Shown piece by piece: positions 1-9,237 of a stretch of DNA of 64,000 bases. The notes under the pieces are model-generated. The model made no database searches and had not been told where the DNA came from. It was given only the letters and a program-made list of their open reading frames with translations. The stretch's first letter is position 1; each line of letters starts with the position of its first letter. The stretch lies in contig NZ_JBJURJ010000005.1 of the NCBI RefSeq assembly GCF_046098205.1, forward strand, positions 331,687 to 395,686, written 5' to 3'. This DNA comes from Paenibacillus_AR mesotrionivorans. GTDB lineage: Bacteria; Bacillota; Bacilli; Paenibacillales; NBRC-103111. A program made the position numbers and the translations under genes.

Positions 1-760
1 CCGGGGAACCGGGTGGCTCCCTGCTGTACAAAAGACGGTTATACTGATCGTAAAGATAGGCCCCCATGGCTTGATCGGTAAGCAGCGGATCCAGGGATTC
101 CCCGAAGAAGGCTTCGTCGATAATTAGAATGACCGTGCCGTACAAGGTATGCTGCTTGGTGGATTTCAGCTTCCTTGCTGCCACCAGGTAGCTTTTTTCC
201 CCTGTGGGCTCCAGCCCGTCCCGAAGCATCAGCCGCTGCCACACGATCTCCGCCGAGGAATTGAGCATGCCCTTTTCCACCTGCTTATAGAATTCCGGGA
301 ATTGGGGGGGACGCGATATATTGGATTGGCTGTAGTACAAGTTGTTGCCGCGCACGTCCGTAATGTACACCGCCCGGATATGCGTGGTTTCACTCTTGAG
401 GGGAAGCAGCACCTCCGCCAGCTCCCGCTCGAGCAAATAATTGCGGTACGCCGCGCTTTCATGCTCCCGGGCCTCCGCCTGCATATTGAGAATCAGCTGC
501 TCCACATACGGGTGAAAAAAAATAAAATCCGTAATCCGGTAGATGTCCTGAATTTTGTACCCGATCTGCACCATGGTTTGCCCGCTGGTTTTCAGGTACT
601 GGTCGCTCAGTTCCCCTTCGAACAGATTCAAATTAATCCGGTAGGAAATGTAACCGGTTACCATTGAACAGACTGTAATAATCACAGATAAGCTGATAAT
701 CAGCTTTACCTTAAAATGCTGCCGGATGTACTGGAGCAAAGGACGCCGTTTTATGATCAT
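1..760 (-). CDS. YesM-type sensor histidine kinase, N-terminal sensor part (cut by window edge)
   Basis: The frame stays open for 253 codons from an ATG preceded by CCGGAGGTTCCC to the window edge, so the gene is incomplete. A short basic N-terminus (MIIKRRPLL) is followed by one membrane helix (about residues 16-36) and a long extracellular region typical of Cache-type sensor domains in YesM-family kinases. The HAMP, phospho-acceptor and ATPase parts would lie off the window. A YesN-type AraC response regulator is expected next to it but cannot be seen. Lying downstream of a glycoside hydrolase gene, it probably senses an extracellular sugar; that role is inference. Confidence 0.75.
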   Translation of the reverse strand, partial: MIIKRRPLLQYIRQHFKVKLIISLSVIITVCSMVTGYISYRINLNLFEGELSDQYLKTSGQTMVQIGYKIQDIYRITDFIFFHPYVEQLILNMQAEAREHESAAYRNYLLERELAEVLLPLKSETTHIRAVYITDVRGNNLYYSQSNISRPPQFPEFYKQVEKGMLNSSAEIVWQRLMLRDGLEPTGEKSYLVAARKLKSTKQHTLYGTVILIIDEAFFGESLDPLLTDQAMGAYLYDQYNRLLYSREPPGSP

Positions 761-782
761 GGGAACCTCCGGATAGCAGAAA

Positions 783-810
783 GCGGAGAAGCTGCTTTAA
801 GCTCCTCCGC
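783..810 (-). terminator. hairpin after the GH35 gene
   Basis: On the minus strand GCGGAG and CTCCGC flank an inner AGCT/AGCT pairing, followed by TTTCT. It sits between the GH35 stop codon and the kinase start and could end the GH35 transcript. The U-tract is short. Confidence 0.4.
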
Positions 811-915
811 CAAATACAGTTATTCATATTGTAGCACCGTCGGCTGCAAACCAAACAGCAAAAATTTAACTGCAAACGGATAAAATCTTACGATCTGTGA
901 CAGTGCCTGGGCTGC

Positions 916-3285
916 TCAATCGTTGCGGAGCTCCAAAACGGATGCATATTCCACTGCCGCCTCCGCTTGTACGAGAGCGCATAAGGGGCTTCCATCCGCC
1001 GGAAAACGGGGCGGCATGTCCATATAGATGGGGTCTGATGCACGCAGCGGATAAACCATCACCTTGAGCTCCGCGCCGGACAGCCGGTCCGCGAAGCGCC
1101 TCAGCCCGATCTCCCAGGTTTCCCCGTTGTAGAACCAGTCTGCGGCTTTTGCCCCGTTGATGAGGAAATCCGCCCGGTCTCCCAGAAAGTCCAGCCTCAG
1201 GAAACAATCTTGGACCGCCTCCCCTGCAAACGGGTCAGAGTCCAGCTCCAGGAGGTAGGTTTTGCTCCCGTCAGCAGCCGCTTCCGTCTCACGGACAGTT
1301 AGCTTTGGCTGCACCTGCGGGAAGCGGACTTTAAAGTCTGCAAAGGCGGGATGCGCTGCAGCATGGGAGCCAATCTGCGTGAGCTCTGCCGCCCCCTCCG
1401 CAACGGTTACGGCTGACGACGGATACAGCGCCATATCGAAGCTGGCGCTCCGCGAGGAAACCTGTGCTGTTCCCTGCCGGATGGATACCCAGTCTCCCCC
1501 GCACAATACCAGATGCTCTCCTCCGGCAGCCGACTGCTGCTTCCAGGCGTTAGCGGCATCCAACCGGTTTAGTGTCACCACGTGAACCGTTTCTCCTGCT
1601 GCGGTGGTGATTACCGTGATCTGCCGGGTGGCCCCTTCGTTCAAACGGACCGTCCAGGTGTCATTGCCGGAGATGGCTTCTCCGCCCTTATGCGAGATGG
1701 AGGCGATGCCCTCCCGGGCGTACCGGTACTCCGGCCGGTTGCCGTCCAGGGCGAAGAAGACATAGACGTCGGGCATTCCGTCACCGCCGACGCGGCATAG
1801 AGGCTGCACATTGGCGGTGTGCAGCAATACCTCTGCCCCCAGCCGCATGCGCAGGGGCATAAAGAGAAAGGACTGCCCCGGCAGGTTCACAGCCGGGAAG
1901 CGGCAGGTGTCCCCGCCGGGCAGGGACACCGCCAGCTCTAGCCCGTGCTTCGCCGCCATAGGCGCGAAGCGCTGGTAGTTGCCGGCGAAGACATAGCCGG
2001 CTCCGTCTTCGCCGATGCGCAGCGAATAGCGCAGCGCATCCGGGTCCTCCGGCGACTGGGACGAGTCCGCCGGGAAGATACAGGCCGTGGCGGCCAGCCC
2101 TTGGCCGAAGTCCGCCGCGAACAGCCCCAGCCGCTTCAGATGGCGGTACGCGGCGGAGATCTGCCCATATTCCCGGATGGGCGCCTGGAAGTCATAGGAC
2201 AGCTCAGGCACGTCGTTGGGGTACCCGGTAGCACGGGATTCCTGCAGCGTGGTCAGCTTGCCCGCCGGATTGGTGCCCCCGTGATACATATAGTACCCCA
2301 GCAGATTGGCGCCGGAGGCCAGCTTCGTAAAGGCCAGCGCTTCTGTATCATCCGCTGCCAGCAGAGGCCGCCGGTGGCCGGTTACCTGGATGCCCCCGCC
2401 CAGCTCGGCGGTCAGATACGGCTGGGTCCGCACATCGTAGGAATACTCCCCTGGTGACAAGGGCTTCACCAGATCCGTCCCGATATCCGAGTCCAGGAAT
2501 ACCGGGCGGATGAGATATTCCACCGTCGGCTTCAAGGGCTCCACATTCCGGGTCCACGGCGCGTCGGCGTAGCCGCCCAGCACGGGCAGGGTCTCTCCTT
2601 CCACCACAACCCCATTCCCCCAGCCGGTGGAGGTGTAGAAGGGGGCCTCCAGCCCCAGCCGGATGGCCAGCTCCTTTAGAGCAAGCATATGCGCTTTGCC
2701 CGCTTCGCCGTTCAAACCGCCAGCATGGCCGTACTCATTCTCCAATTGAATGCCAAGCACCGGCCCGCCGTCCTTAAACAGCAGTCCCTGCACCTGGCTG
2801 CGGATTTCCGTCCAGAGCCGCTCCACATGCTCCATGTATACGGGATCATTGCTGCGGTGGGCGATATCCTCCGCAACCAGCCAATCCGGGAAGCCGCCAT
2901 TGCGGACCTCCCCGTGGCACCAGGGGCCAATGCGCAGAAACAAAGGAAGCTTGTACGCAGCACACAGCTCAATAAACCGGCGCAGGTTCCGCTGTCCGCT
3001 CCAGTCGAATTCCCCGCGCACTTCCTCATGGTGAATCCAGAATACATACGTGGCAATAAGCGTCACACCGCCGGCGATCATCTTGCGGATAGACTCCTCC
3101 CACTGCGCCTCCGGATACCGGCTGTAATGAAATTCCCCCATGATCGGCATCCAGGGAGCCCCGTCCTTCAGCAGATGTTTGCTGTTCACTGCAAACTCCC
3201 CCCACGCCGGATGAGCCCCGCCGAAGCCTGCCATCCGCTTTTCCGCCATCCGGGGGAGCGTGTCCACCCCAATATGCTTTTTCAT
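916..3285 (-). CDS. beta-galactosidase, glycoside hydrolase family 35
   Basis: About 789 residues with the GH35 core in the first half: the GPWCHGEVRNGGFPDW segment and QLENEYG, whose second Glu (about residue 184) is the expected acid/base by analogy with other GH35 enzymes. The C-terminal half is beta-rich. There is no signal peptide, so it should act in the cytosol, removing terminal beta-galactose from imported oligosaccharides. I chose the ATG that begins MKKHIG; the frame is open 18 codons further to MLYWG, but that ATG lies too close to its GGAGG. It belongs with the GH105 and sulfatase genes upstream in the same direction. Confidence 0.85.
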   Translation of the reverse strand: MKKHIGVDTLPRMAEKRMAGFGGAHPAWGEFAVNSKHLLKDGAPWMPIMGEFHYSRYPEAQWEESIRKMIAGGVTLIATYVFWIHHEEVRGEFDWSGQRNLRRFIELCAAYKLPLFLRIGPWCHGEVRNGGFPDWLVAEDIAHRSNDPVYMEHVERLWTEIRSQVQGLLFKDGGPVLGIQLENEYGHAGGLNGEAGKAHMLALKELAIRLGLEAPFYTSTGWGNGVVVEGETLPVLGGYADAPWTRNVEPLKPTVEYLIRPVFLDSDIGTDLVKPLSPGEYSYDVRTQPYLTAELGGGIQVTGHRRPLLAADDTEALAFTKLASGANLLGYYMYHGGTNPAGKLTTLQESRATGYPNDVPELSYDFQAPIREYGQISAAYRHLKRLGLFAADFGQGLAATACIFPADSSQSPEDPDALRYSLRIGEDGAGYVFAGNYQRFAPMAAKHGLELAVSLPGGDTCRFPAVNLPGQSFLFMPLRMRLGAEVLLHTANVQPLCRVGGDGMPDVYVFFALDGNRPEYRYAREGIASISHKGGEAISGNDTWTVRLNEGATRQITVITTAAGETVHVVTLNRLDAANAWKQQSAAGGEHLVLCGGDWVSIRQGTAQVSSRSASFDMALYPSSAVTVAEGAAELTQIGSHAAAHPAFADFKVRFPQVQPKLTVRETEAAADGSKTYLLELDSDPFAGEAVQDCFLRLDFLGDRADFLINGAKAADWFYNGETWEIGLRRFADRLSGAELKVMVYPLRASDPIYMDMPPRFPADGSPLCALVQAEAAVEYASVLELRND

Positions 3286-3414
3286 CCCTTGATCCCTGCC
3301 TTCCTCATCCTTATTGCCTGTTTGCCCCCAGTATAACATCCCTCCGGAACAACAAGAATGCAGGAAGTAAGGATTCTCATGGAGGATATTTTATTGCTGC
3401 TTATGGTTTCCGCT

Positions 3415-4521
3415 TCACATCCGGTCGTATTCCGCTGCAGCAAGCAGGAACGCCCCTATCCCCTTGTGGTCATCGGTGACGATGGGCTCGCTGATATAGT
3501 ATGCAAACGAGCCGTCCCGGTAAGGCTGACCGGGATTGTACCCTCCCAGTCCGGCTACTGCGCAGTTGCGGATCAGGTGCACCAGACCGTCCTTACGGGT
3601 GATGACGAATTTGTTCAAAATACCGGCATAACCCTTTTCGGCAGACGCCCGGTAGGTTTCGGAGAGAACACCCAGGCGGATCGCCTTGAGCAATGCATAC
3701 ACGATCATGCAGGAAGCCGAAGCCTCCACATAATTGCCTTCCCGCGTCCCTTGGTCCAGAACCTGCCACCATACACCGCTCTCCGGGTCCTGAACCTTCA
3801 ACAGAGCATCCGCCAGACCGTTAAAAATAGAGATTATCCCCTGCCGGTCCTTGTGCCCAGCCGGCAAATTATCCAGTACATCCACAACCGCCATGGCATA
3901 CCAGCCTACAGCCCGTCCCCAGAAGTGTGGGGACAAGCCGGTTTCCGGGTCAGCCCAAGGCTGTTCCCTGCGCTCGTCCCATGCATGGTAATACAAGCCG
4001 CTTGCCTCATCCCGCAAGTGCTCCCGGGCCAGCAAAAGCTGATTCGCCACATCGTCGAAAACCTCCGGTTCGCCGAACAGCCGGGCGAATTCCGCATAGA
4101 AGGGCGCCCCCATATAAAGGCCGTCCAGCCACATTTGGTGAGGATAAACCGCCTTATGCCAAAACCCGCCCTCGCTGGTCCGCGGATGGGTCCGGAGCTG
4201 ATCCCGTAATAGATATGCCGCTTCCCTGTATTTCCTAGCGCCGGTTTGGCGGTATAGAAACAGAATCGCCTTGCCGTTATTGATATGATCGATATTATGC
4301 TCATGCGGATCATAACCGCGGATGGAGCCGTCCTCTTGCACAAACATGTCCATATTGTCTTGAATGTACCGGAGATACCGGTCATCCCCCGTATTCCCGT
4401 AAATTTGCTCCAGCCCCTTATAAACCACACCATCCACATAATGCCACTTGTCCTTCACTCGCGGCATACGTTTAAGCTGGTTTTCGGCCATCCGGACCGA
4501 CCAGCCCTTAAGCAGCTCCAT
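3415..4521 (-). CDS. unsaturated uronyl hydrolase, glycoside hydrolase family 105 (YteR-like)
   Basis: 368 residues, the usual family length, with no signal peptide. The alpha6/alpha6-barrel motifs PHQMWLDGLYMGAPF (about 127-141), GRAVGWYAM and YYISEPIVTDDHKG are visible; the Asp in MWLDGLYM matches the catalytic Asp of YteR. Known members hydrate the 4,5-unsaturated uronic acid left at the non-reducing end by polysaccharide lyases. The start has AAGGAGGG eight bases upstream. It lies 34 bases after the sulfatase stop, so both are probably one transcript. Whether the substrate is pectic, ulvan-like or glycosaminoglycan-like cannot be told from sequence alone. Confidence 0.85.
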   Translation of the reverse strand: MELLKGWSVRMAENQLKRMPRVKDKWHYVDGVVYKGLEQIYGNTGDDRYLRYIQDNMDMFVQEDGSIRGYDPHEHNIDHINNGKAILFLYRQTGARKYREAAYLLRDQLRTHPRTSEGGFWHKAVYPHQMWLDGLYMGAPFYAEFARLFGEPEVFDDVANQLLLAREHLRDEASGLYYHAWDERREQPWADPETGLSPHFWGRAVGWYAMAVVDVLDNLPAGHKDRQGIISIFNGLADALLKVQDPESGVWWQVLDQGTREGNYVEASASCMIVYALLKAIRLGVLSETYRASAEKGYAGILNKFVITRKDGLVHLIRNCAVAGLGGYNPGQPYRDGSFAYYISEPIVTDDHKGIGAFLLAAAEYDRM

Positions 4522-4555
4522 ACCTTTAACCCTCCTTATATCTTCCGCATAAATA

Positions 4556-6052
4556 CTAATAGAGTCTGCGCCCGAAGGGATTTGAGGGCTTCGGCCAATT
4601 CTTGTCCGGACTGCACACTGTCTTCTTCAGCATCCCGTTCCCCAGCATGGCGTAGTCCCCGTTGTCCCTGCACCAACGAATCAGCTCTGTCCGCATCGTC
4701 TCTATGATGCTGCGGATGCCGGGTTCCCCGCTTTTGGCCAAATTGTCCATTTCTGCAGGATCAAGCATCTGGTCATACAGCTCCTCCACACCGCCAAGCT
4801 GGTGATAGATGTACTTGTAACGCAGCGAGGCGACCATATACTGCTGGTTCGGATCATCGCCACATTGCCCGATGTAATAGCTCCTGACTGCCTTATCCTT
4901 CATTAACACCGGCGTCAAATCAATACCGTCAACCGGAACCTCCAGCGGTGCTCCAGCAAGAGAAAGCAGGGTTGGCATCAGATCCTGAAGCCCAACCAGC
5001 TGCCTGGATACTCTTCCCGCCGGAAGCTTCGCAGGATAACTGATCATAAGCGGTATGCGGATAGAGCCGTTATAGAAGTTTTTCTTGAAGTACAGCCCGA
5101 AGTCCCCCAGCATCTCTCCATGGTCAGCCGTATACACAACGATGGTGTTCTCCCGAAGGCCGTTGGTCTCAAGAAAATCAATAACTCTGCCGATTTGCTT
5201 GTCTTGATGGGAAATCAGGCCGTAGTAGTAAGCCTTGATCACCTTTTTGGCCTGCGGCGACAGAAGATCCCACATATGGCCGTAATGGGTTTTCACTTCA
5301 TTGTCAAGGCCCCGATCCTTCAGAATATCAATGCTGCCCGCCGGATCCGGCATATCCCGTGGGTCATACATGCTGTCATAAGGACGGGGCGGATCGAAGG
5401 CGGAATGCGGCTTCGGGAAGGAAATCCACATAAAGAACGGAGTTTCTTTGTCCGTCTCCACATGATTGCGCATATGGGCTATTGCCCGGTCAGCCACCCA
5501 ACTGTCCACATAATGCTCCTGCGGAACCGGACTGGGCGCCGGGTACACATCATTGTTACCCAGCCCATGACCACGGGTATATCCTCCCCAGCCCACGGTA
5601 TGGAGATAGTCATGGTAATCCTCCAGCCCGGTGATCTGGTTCTTCGGATCATATTTGCTAAGGATTCTGCCGGATTCCGCAAACTCCGTGGTCCGGATGC
5701 CATGTGTGGTTCTCTCCTCGCCGGGACCCCGGTAGGGATTATAGTGGAGCTTCCCCATGGAGTAGGTTTCATACCCGCGTTTGCTTAATTCCTCCCCAAG
5801 CTTGGGCAGTCCCTCCTTAATCGCTCCCGAATTGTCCTTCACCCCCGTACACTTATGCGGGTAAAGTGCCGTTGTCAGGCTCGCCCTGGCGGGCACACAG
5901 ATGGGGTCCGGTGTAAAGGAATTTCCGAAATTAATGCCGCTTTCGGCAAGCTTGTCGAGATTCGGTGTATCTACAATTGAATTGCCATTGCATCCCAGGG
6001 CGTCATGACGCATCTGGTCGCACATAATGAACACAATATTGGGCTTCTGCAA
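4556..6052 (-). CDS. sulfatase (Cys-type, formylglycine-dependent)
   Basis: Alkaline-phosphatase-superfamily sulfatase of about 498 residues. The N-terminal PNIVFIMCDQMRHDALG supplies metal ligands and CVPAR (Cys about residue 52) is the C-x-P-x-R site that must be converted to formylglycine by a maturase encoded elsewhere. TADHGEMLGD lies in the second metal-binding part. There is no signal peptide. I chose a TTG start (MQKPNIVF) seven bases after GGAGG; the ATG eight codons upstream lies in front of that ribosome binding site. It likely desulfates oligosaccharides handled by the GH105 and GH35 enzymes downstream. Confidence 0.85.
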   Translation of the reverse strand: MQKPNIVFIMCDQMRHDALGCNGNSIVDTPNLDKLAESGINFGNSFTPDPICVPARASLTTALYPHKCTGVKDNSGAIKEGLPKLGEELSKRGYETYSMGKLHYNPYRGPGEERTTHGIRTTEFAESGRILSKYDPKNQITGLEDYHDYLHTVGWGGYTRGHGLGNNDVYPAPSPVPQEHYVDSWVADRAIAHMRNHVETDKETPFFMWISFPKPHSAFDPPRPYDSMYDPRDMPDPAGSIDILKDRGLDNEVKTHYGHMWDLLSPQAKKVIKAYYYGLISHQDKQIGRVIDFLETNGLRENTIVVYTADHGEMLGDFGLYFKKNFYNGSIRIPLMISYPAKLPAGRVSRQLVGLQDLMPTLLSLAGAPLEVPVDGIDLTPVLMKDKAVRSYYIGQCGDDPNQQYMVASLRYKYIYHQLGGVEELYDQMLDPAEMDNLAKSGEPGIRSIIETMRTELIRWCRDNGDYAMLGNGMLKKTVCSPDKNWPKPSNPFGRRLY

Positions 6053-6166
6053 GCTCTCCCCTCCTTTTGTACACATATCTCTACCTTAAACTTTCGGGGC
6101 TTCTATGTTAATGTAGAAATCAATACGGATTTATGTAAAAATCGAAACGGATGTGACGGTCCCACT

Positions 6167-6985
6167 GTGATACAAGTTGAGCTCAACCGATTGTACCTGC
6201 ATATTTACTTTATCCTGCGGAGAACAACCGAAGGAGGCTGGAGCGGAAGCCGGAAGCATCTCTCCGGGCATACCCTTTATTGGATCCACGAAGGGGAAGG
6301 CACGTTCATTGCCGGGGAAAAACGGGAGGTTACCGCAGGAAGCCTGCTCTATGCCCGCCCGGACATGGAGGTGCAATACCGGTCGAGTGAAAGACGACCA
6401 CTGGACTTCACCATCATCCGGTTTGAATGTATGACGGTGGAGCCCAAAGAGGACAGCTGGAGCACCAGTCCGGTTGTGCATTTGCCTCTACCCTTCTGTA
6501 TGCCCGCCGCCAATGTGGACCGGCTGGAGGCAAGCAGGCTGATGGAGCGTATTATCCGCGGCTGGAACCCGTCCGCGGCAGGTGGAGAGGTAGCTTCCAA
6601 GGCTGCACTCAGCGAGATGCTTCTGTACGCCGAGAAGCATTTATCCGGCAGGAAGCAAGAATCCCGTTTTACCCTTTTCGAAAGGATCAAGGAAGCCATA
6701 CAACTCCGGCACACCAGCAGCCTGAGCGTGGAGGAATTGGCCAGAACCTACGGCATCTCACCTGTTTATTTGCGGAAGCTGTTTCATGAATATGAAGGAT
6801 GTTCGCCGAAGCAATATCTGGAGACGGTCCGGCATGAGAATGCCCTCCGGCTGCTGCTGCACTCCGACCTTTCCCTGCGGATGATCGCCGAGGTATGCGG
6901 GTACACAGACGAATTCCATTTCAGCAAGGTGTTCAAAAAAAGAACGGGGCAATCTCCGGCGAGGTACAAAAGAATGTCCGTATAG
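6167..6985 (+). CDS. AraC-family transcriptional regulator
   Basis: An N-terminal cupin-like sensing part (about residues 10-130) is followed by the double helix-turn-helix AraC DNA-binding domain (about 175-270), with the typical ending GYTDEFHFSKVFKKRTGQSPARYK. It is divergent from the sulfatase-GH105-GH35 genes, the usual position for their local activator, with sugar as presumed ligand. The start is uncertain: I chose GTG (VIQVELN), which lies outside the sulfatase gene but lacks a clear ribosome binding site. The frame is open to an ATG at 6005 inside the sulfatase gene. Confidence 0.75.
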   Translation: MIQVELNRLYLHIYFILRRTTEGGWSGSRKHLSGHTLYWIHEGEGTFIAGEKREVTAGSLLYARPDMEVQYRSSERRPLDFTIIRFECMTVEPKEDSWSTSPVVHLPLPFCMPAANVDRLEASRLMERIIRGWNPSAAGGEVASKAALSEMLLYAEKHLSGRKQESRFTLFERIKEAIQLRHTSSLSVEELARTYGISPVYLRKLFHEYEGCSPKQYLETVRHENALRLLLHSDLSLRMIAEVCGYTDEFHFSKVFKKRTGQSPARYKRMSV

Positions 6986-7092
6986 AAGAAAAATCCCGTT
7001 CCAACAAATGAACCGTGACCTGTAGAGGCAATAGCTTGCACTCCTTGAGAGCCACAATTCAAATGTTGCACGGGAAGCTTGTTTACTCTATT

Positions 7093-9225
7093 TTAACGGT
7101 TGTTCATCAAAACCGGCAGCTTGATATGGCTGGGGTACTCCCGGTTATGGTAAATCGTCTGGCGCACGATCAGCGGCTTCTCGTCCGCATACGGATCATT
7201 GCCGGTATTGGTGTTGGGGAAAGCCACGAACTTGCTGGAGGAAGTAACTGTAACTCTAATCCGGTGGCCAACCGGGAAGGTATGGGCGATATTTTGCAGG
7301 AAAATATCGTATCTCTCCACCTTACCGGGCTCCAGCAGCTGCGGGTGCTCCAAGCCGTAGCGGTATCTGGCTCTGACGATATAGTTGGACAACCGGATGG
7401 AGTCGCCGTTGGGATGGACATCGCTCAGGGTCACCACCCAGTCCGTGTCCTTGCCTGTGCTGGCTGCATACAGCACCGCCGACAGCTCGCCCGCCACCGT
7501 CAGCTCCTCCGCCAACGGTACGCCGGTATACACCAGAATATCGTTGCGCAGCTCATGCCTGCGCATATTCTCCGGCTCCCGCTCTCCCTTGTCCGCTACC
7601 GGATCGGCAGGATTGTAGATATACGTGTCCGTAGGCGAGAACTCCTCCGGCTCCGCCGCCAGCCTGCCGTCCCCCAGGGAGGAGTTGGCCCGGCCGTCCC
7701 CGCCCAAATAGAAGGGCGTCACAACTGCCTCCGCCGGAGTCCAGTCTGACGAGGTCCGCCAGCGGTTTTCGCCCACCACATAATAGGAAGCCCGCGGCTC
7801 CTGGTCGATGCCGTTGGGAATGTCCTTCAAGAAGCGGTCAAACCAGCGCAGCACCGATACATCATAGTCATAGACCACGGCATCGTTGCCCAAGGCCACG
7901 TTGGCCAAGTCCCTTGCCCGGTTGGGGTTATGCTCCCAGGCGCCCAGCCGGATTTTGCGGTGGGGGACATCATGCTCCGTCAGCATCCGCCAGGTCTCCG
8001 ACACTCCCGGGCTGTCACCGTCATACCACCCGGAGATCACGTACACCGGCGCCTTGACCTGATGGCCCAGCTCGCTGTAGGTGCAGTTTTTCCAGAAGTC
8101 ATCATAATCCGGATGCTGGCTCCACAGCTCCCAGGGCCCTGACTCCTTGCCGATCATCTGCCTTGGGATATCCCGGATGGGCCGGGCATCCACCGCCGCT
8201 TCTGGATTTACAGTTACACCGCCGAAAATGTCAAAATCCGTCCTCGTCCCCACCGACTGAGCCAGGGTCCAGGAGAGAAGCGGCCAGGAGCAGAGAGTTC
8301 CGCCCTTGCGGGCCGTATCCGTAAAGGGAGAGCCCACATTCACCTCATCCACCACCGCCAGCAAATTGGGATGCCCGCTGGTGGCGGCGGCTGTCACCAC
8401 ATACCCCAAATAGGAGGCGCCCCACATGCCGACCTTGCTGTTGCTCCAGTCTTGGGCAATGATCCAGTCAATGGTGTCAGAGCCGTCATCCCGCTCGTAG
8501 TAGAAGGGCACCAGTTCCCCCTCCGAATCCGCCCGTCCCCGCACATCCTGGTTGACTACGGCGTAGCCCTTATTGGCCCAGCGTTGGAACAGCTCCTTGC
8601 GCCCGTTGCGGTCATAGCAGGTCCGCACCAGAATAGTTGGCCACCTTGTCCCGGCCGGAGCTCCCTCCGGCAGGTACACATCCGTAGCCAGCCTGACTTC
8701 ATCCCGCATGGGCACCATAAATGTCCCCAGGTCGTTGATGCCATATTCCGGCTTGGACAACAGCGGGTCTTCATATACCCGAAGAGGAGTCAGCCTCTCG
8801 CACCCTGCCTTGACGATCAGCTCCAGGCCATACCGGTTGGGAGCTGCAAAGGCGACTACCTCCCCGTCCAAGGTGACTACATCCACTGCTGTACCGCCGC
8901 GCATGGCCCACACCTGTGAGGTCCGCTCCACACCAGCCGCATCCGCCGCTGTATATTCCATATGCCGCTGATACACCGTACCATGCTCCAGGATAACCTC
9001 TTCCCCTGTCCACTCCCCACGGGCATGAGCCTCCAGCTGCTCCCCTATACGGGCCAGCGGTAGAGCATACTTGGCCTGGGGGTCCAATACATGCTCCTGC
9101 ATTTGCGTCCGCCTGCGGGGATCCACCTTGGCGTGGAGCACTCCTTTTTCCGTAAACCGGATTTTGCCGTTATATATTCCCGCACAATAAAAATGAAAGG
9201 TGGTGTGATGCAAATAAGTTGTCAT
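7093..9225 (-). CDS. CocE/NonD family hydrolase (X-Pro dipeptidyl-peptidase S15-like)
   Basis: 710 residues. A family-specific N-terminal region of about 160 residues precedes an alpha/beta hydrolase domain with the nucleophile elbow GASYLG (Ser about 271) and candidate acid and base in SGWYDGDS and GAWEHN; a C-terminal jelly-roll domain follows, as in CocE. Such enzymes cleave esters or amide bonds, including X-Pro dipeptides; the substrate here is unknown. The start has AGGAGG eight bases upstream. It begins 12 bases after the M19 dipeptidase-like stop, so it is the last gene of an operon with that gene and the ornithine-cyclodeaminase-like gene. Confidence 0.8.
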   Translation of the reverse strand: MTTYLHHTTFHFYCAGIYNGKIRFTEKGVLHAKVDPRRRTQMQEHVLDPQAKYALPLARIGEQLEAHARGEWTGEEVILEHGTVYQRHMEYTAADAAGVERTSQVWAMRGGTAVDVVTLDGEVVAFAAPNRYGLELIVKAGCERLTPLRVYEDPLLSKPEYGINDLGTFMVPMRDEVRLATDVYLPEGAPAGTRWPTILVRTCYDRNGRKELFQRWANKGYAVVNQDVRGRADSEGELVPFYYERDDGSDTIDWIIAQDWSNSKVGMWGASYLGYVVTAAATSGHPNLLAVVDEVNVGSPFTDTARKGGTLCSWPLLSWTLAQSVGTRTDFDIFGGVTVNPEAAVDARPIRDIPRQMIGKESGPWELWSQHPDYDDFWKNCTYSELGHQVKAPVYVISGWYDGDSPGVSETWRMLTEHDVPHRKIRLGAWEHNPNRARDLANVALGNDAVVYDYDVSVLRWFDRFLKDIPNGIDQEPRASYYVVGENRWRTSSDWTPAEAVVTPFYLGGDGRANSSLGDGRLAAEPEEFSPTDTYIYNPADPVADKGEREPENMRRHELRNDILVYTGVPLAEELTVAGELSAVLYAASTGKDTDWVVTLSDVHPNGDSIRLSNYIVRARYRYGLEHPQLLEPGKVERYDIFLQNIAHTFPVGHRIRVTVTSSSKFVAFPNTNTGNDPYADEKPLIVRQTIYHNREYPSHIKLPVLMNNR

Positions 9226-9237
9226 CTGTGCTGCCTC

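Noticed and set aside
149..667. Plus-strand open frame of 172 codons opposite the left-edge kinase
   Set aside because: The minus-strand reading gives a membrane helix and sensor domain with a good ribosome binding site; the plus reading has neither.
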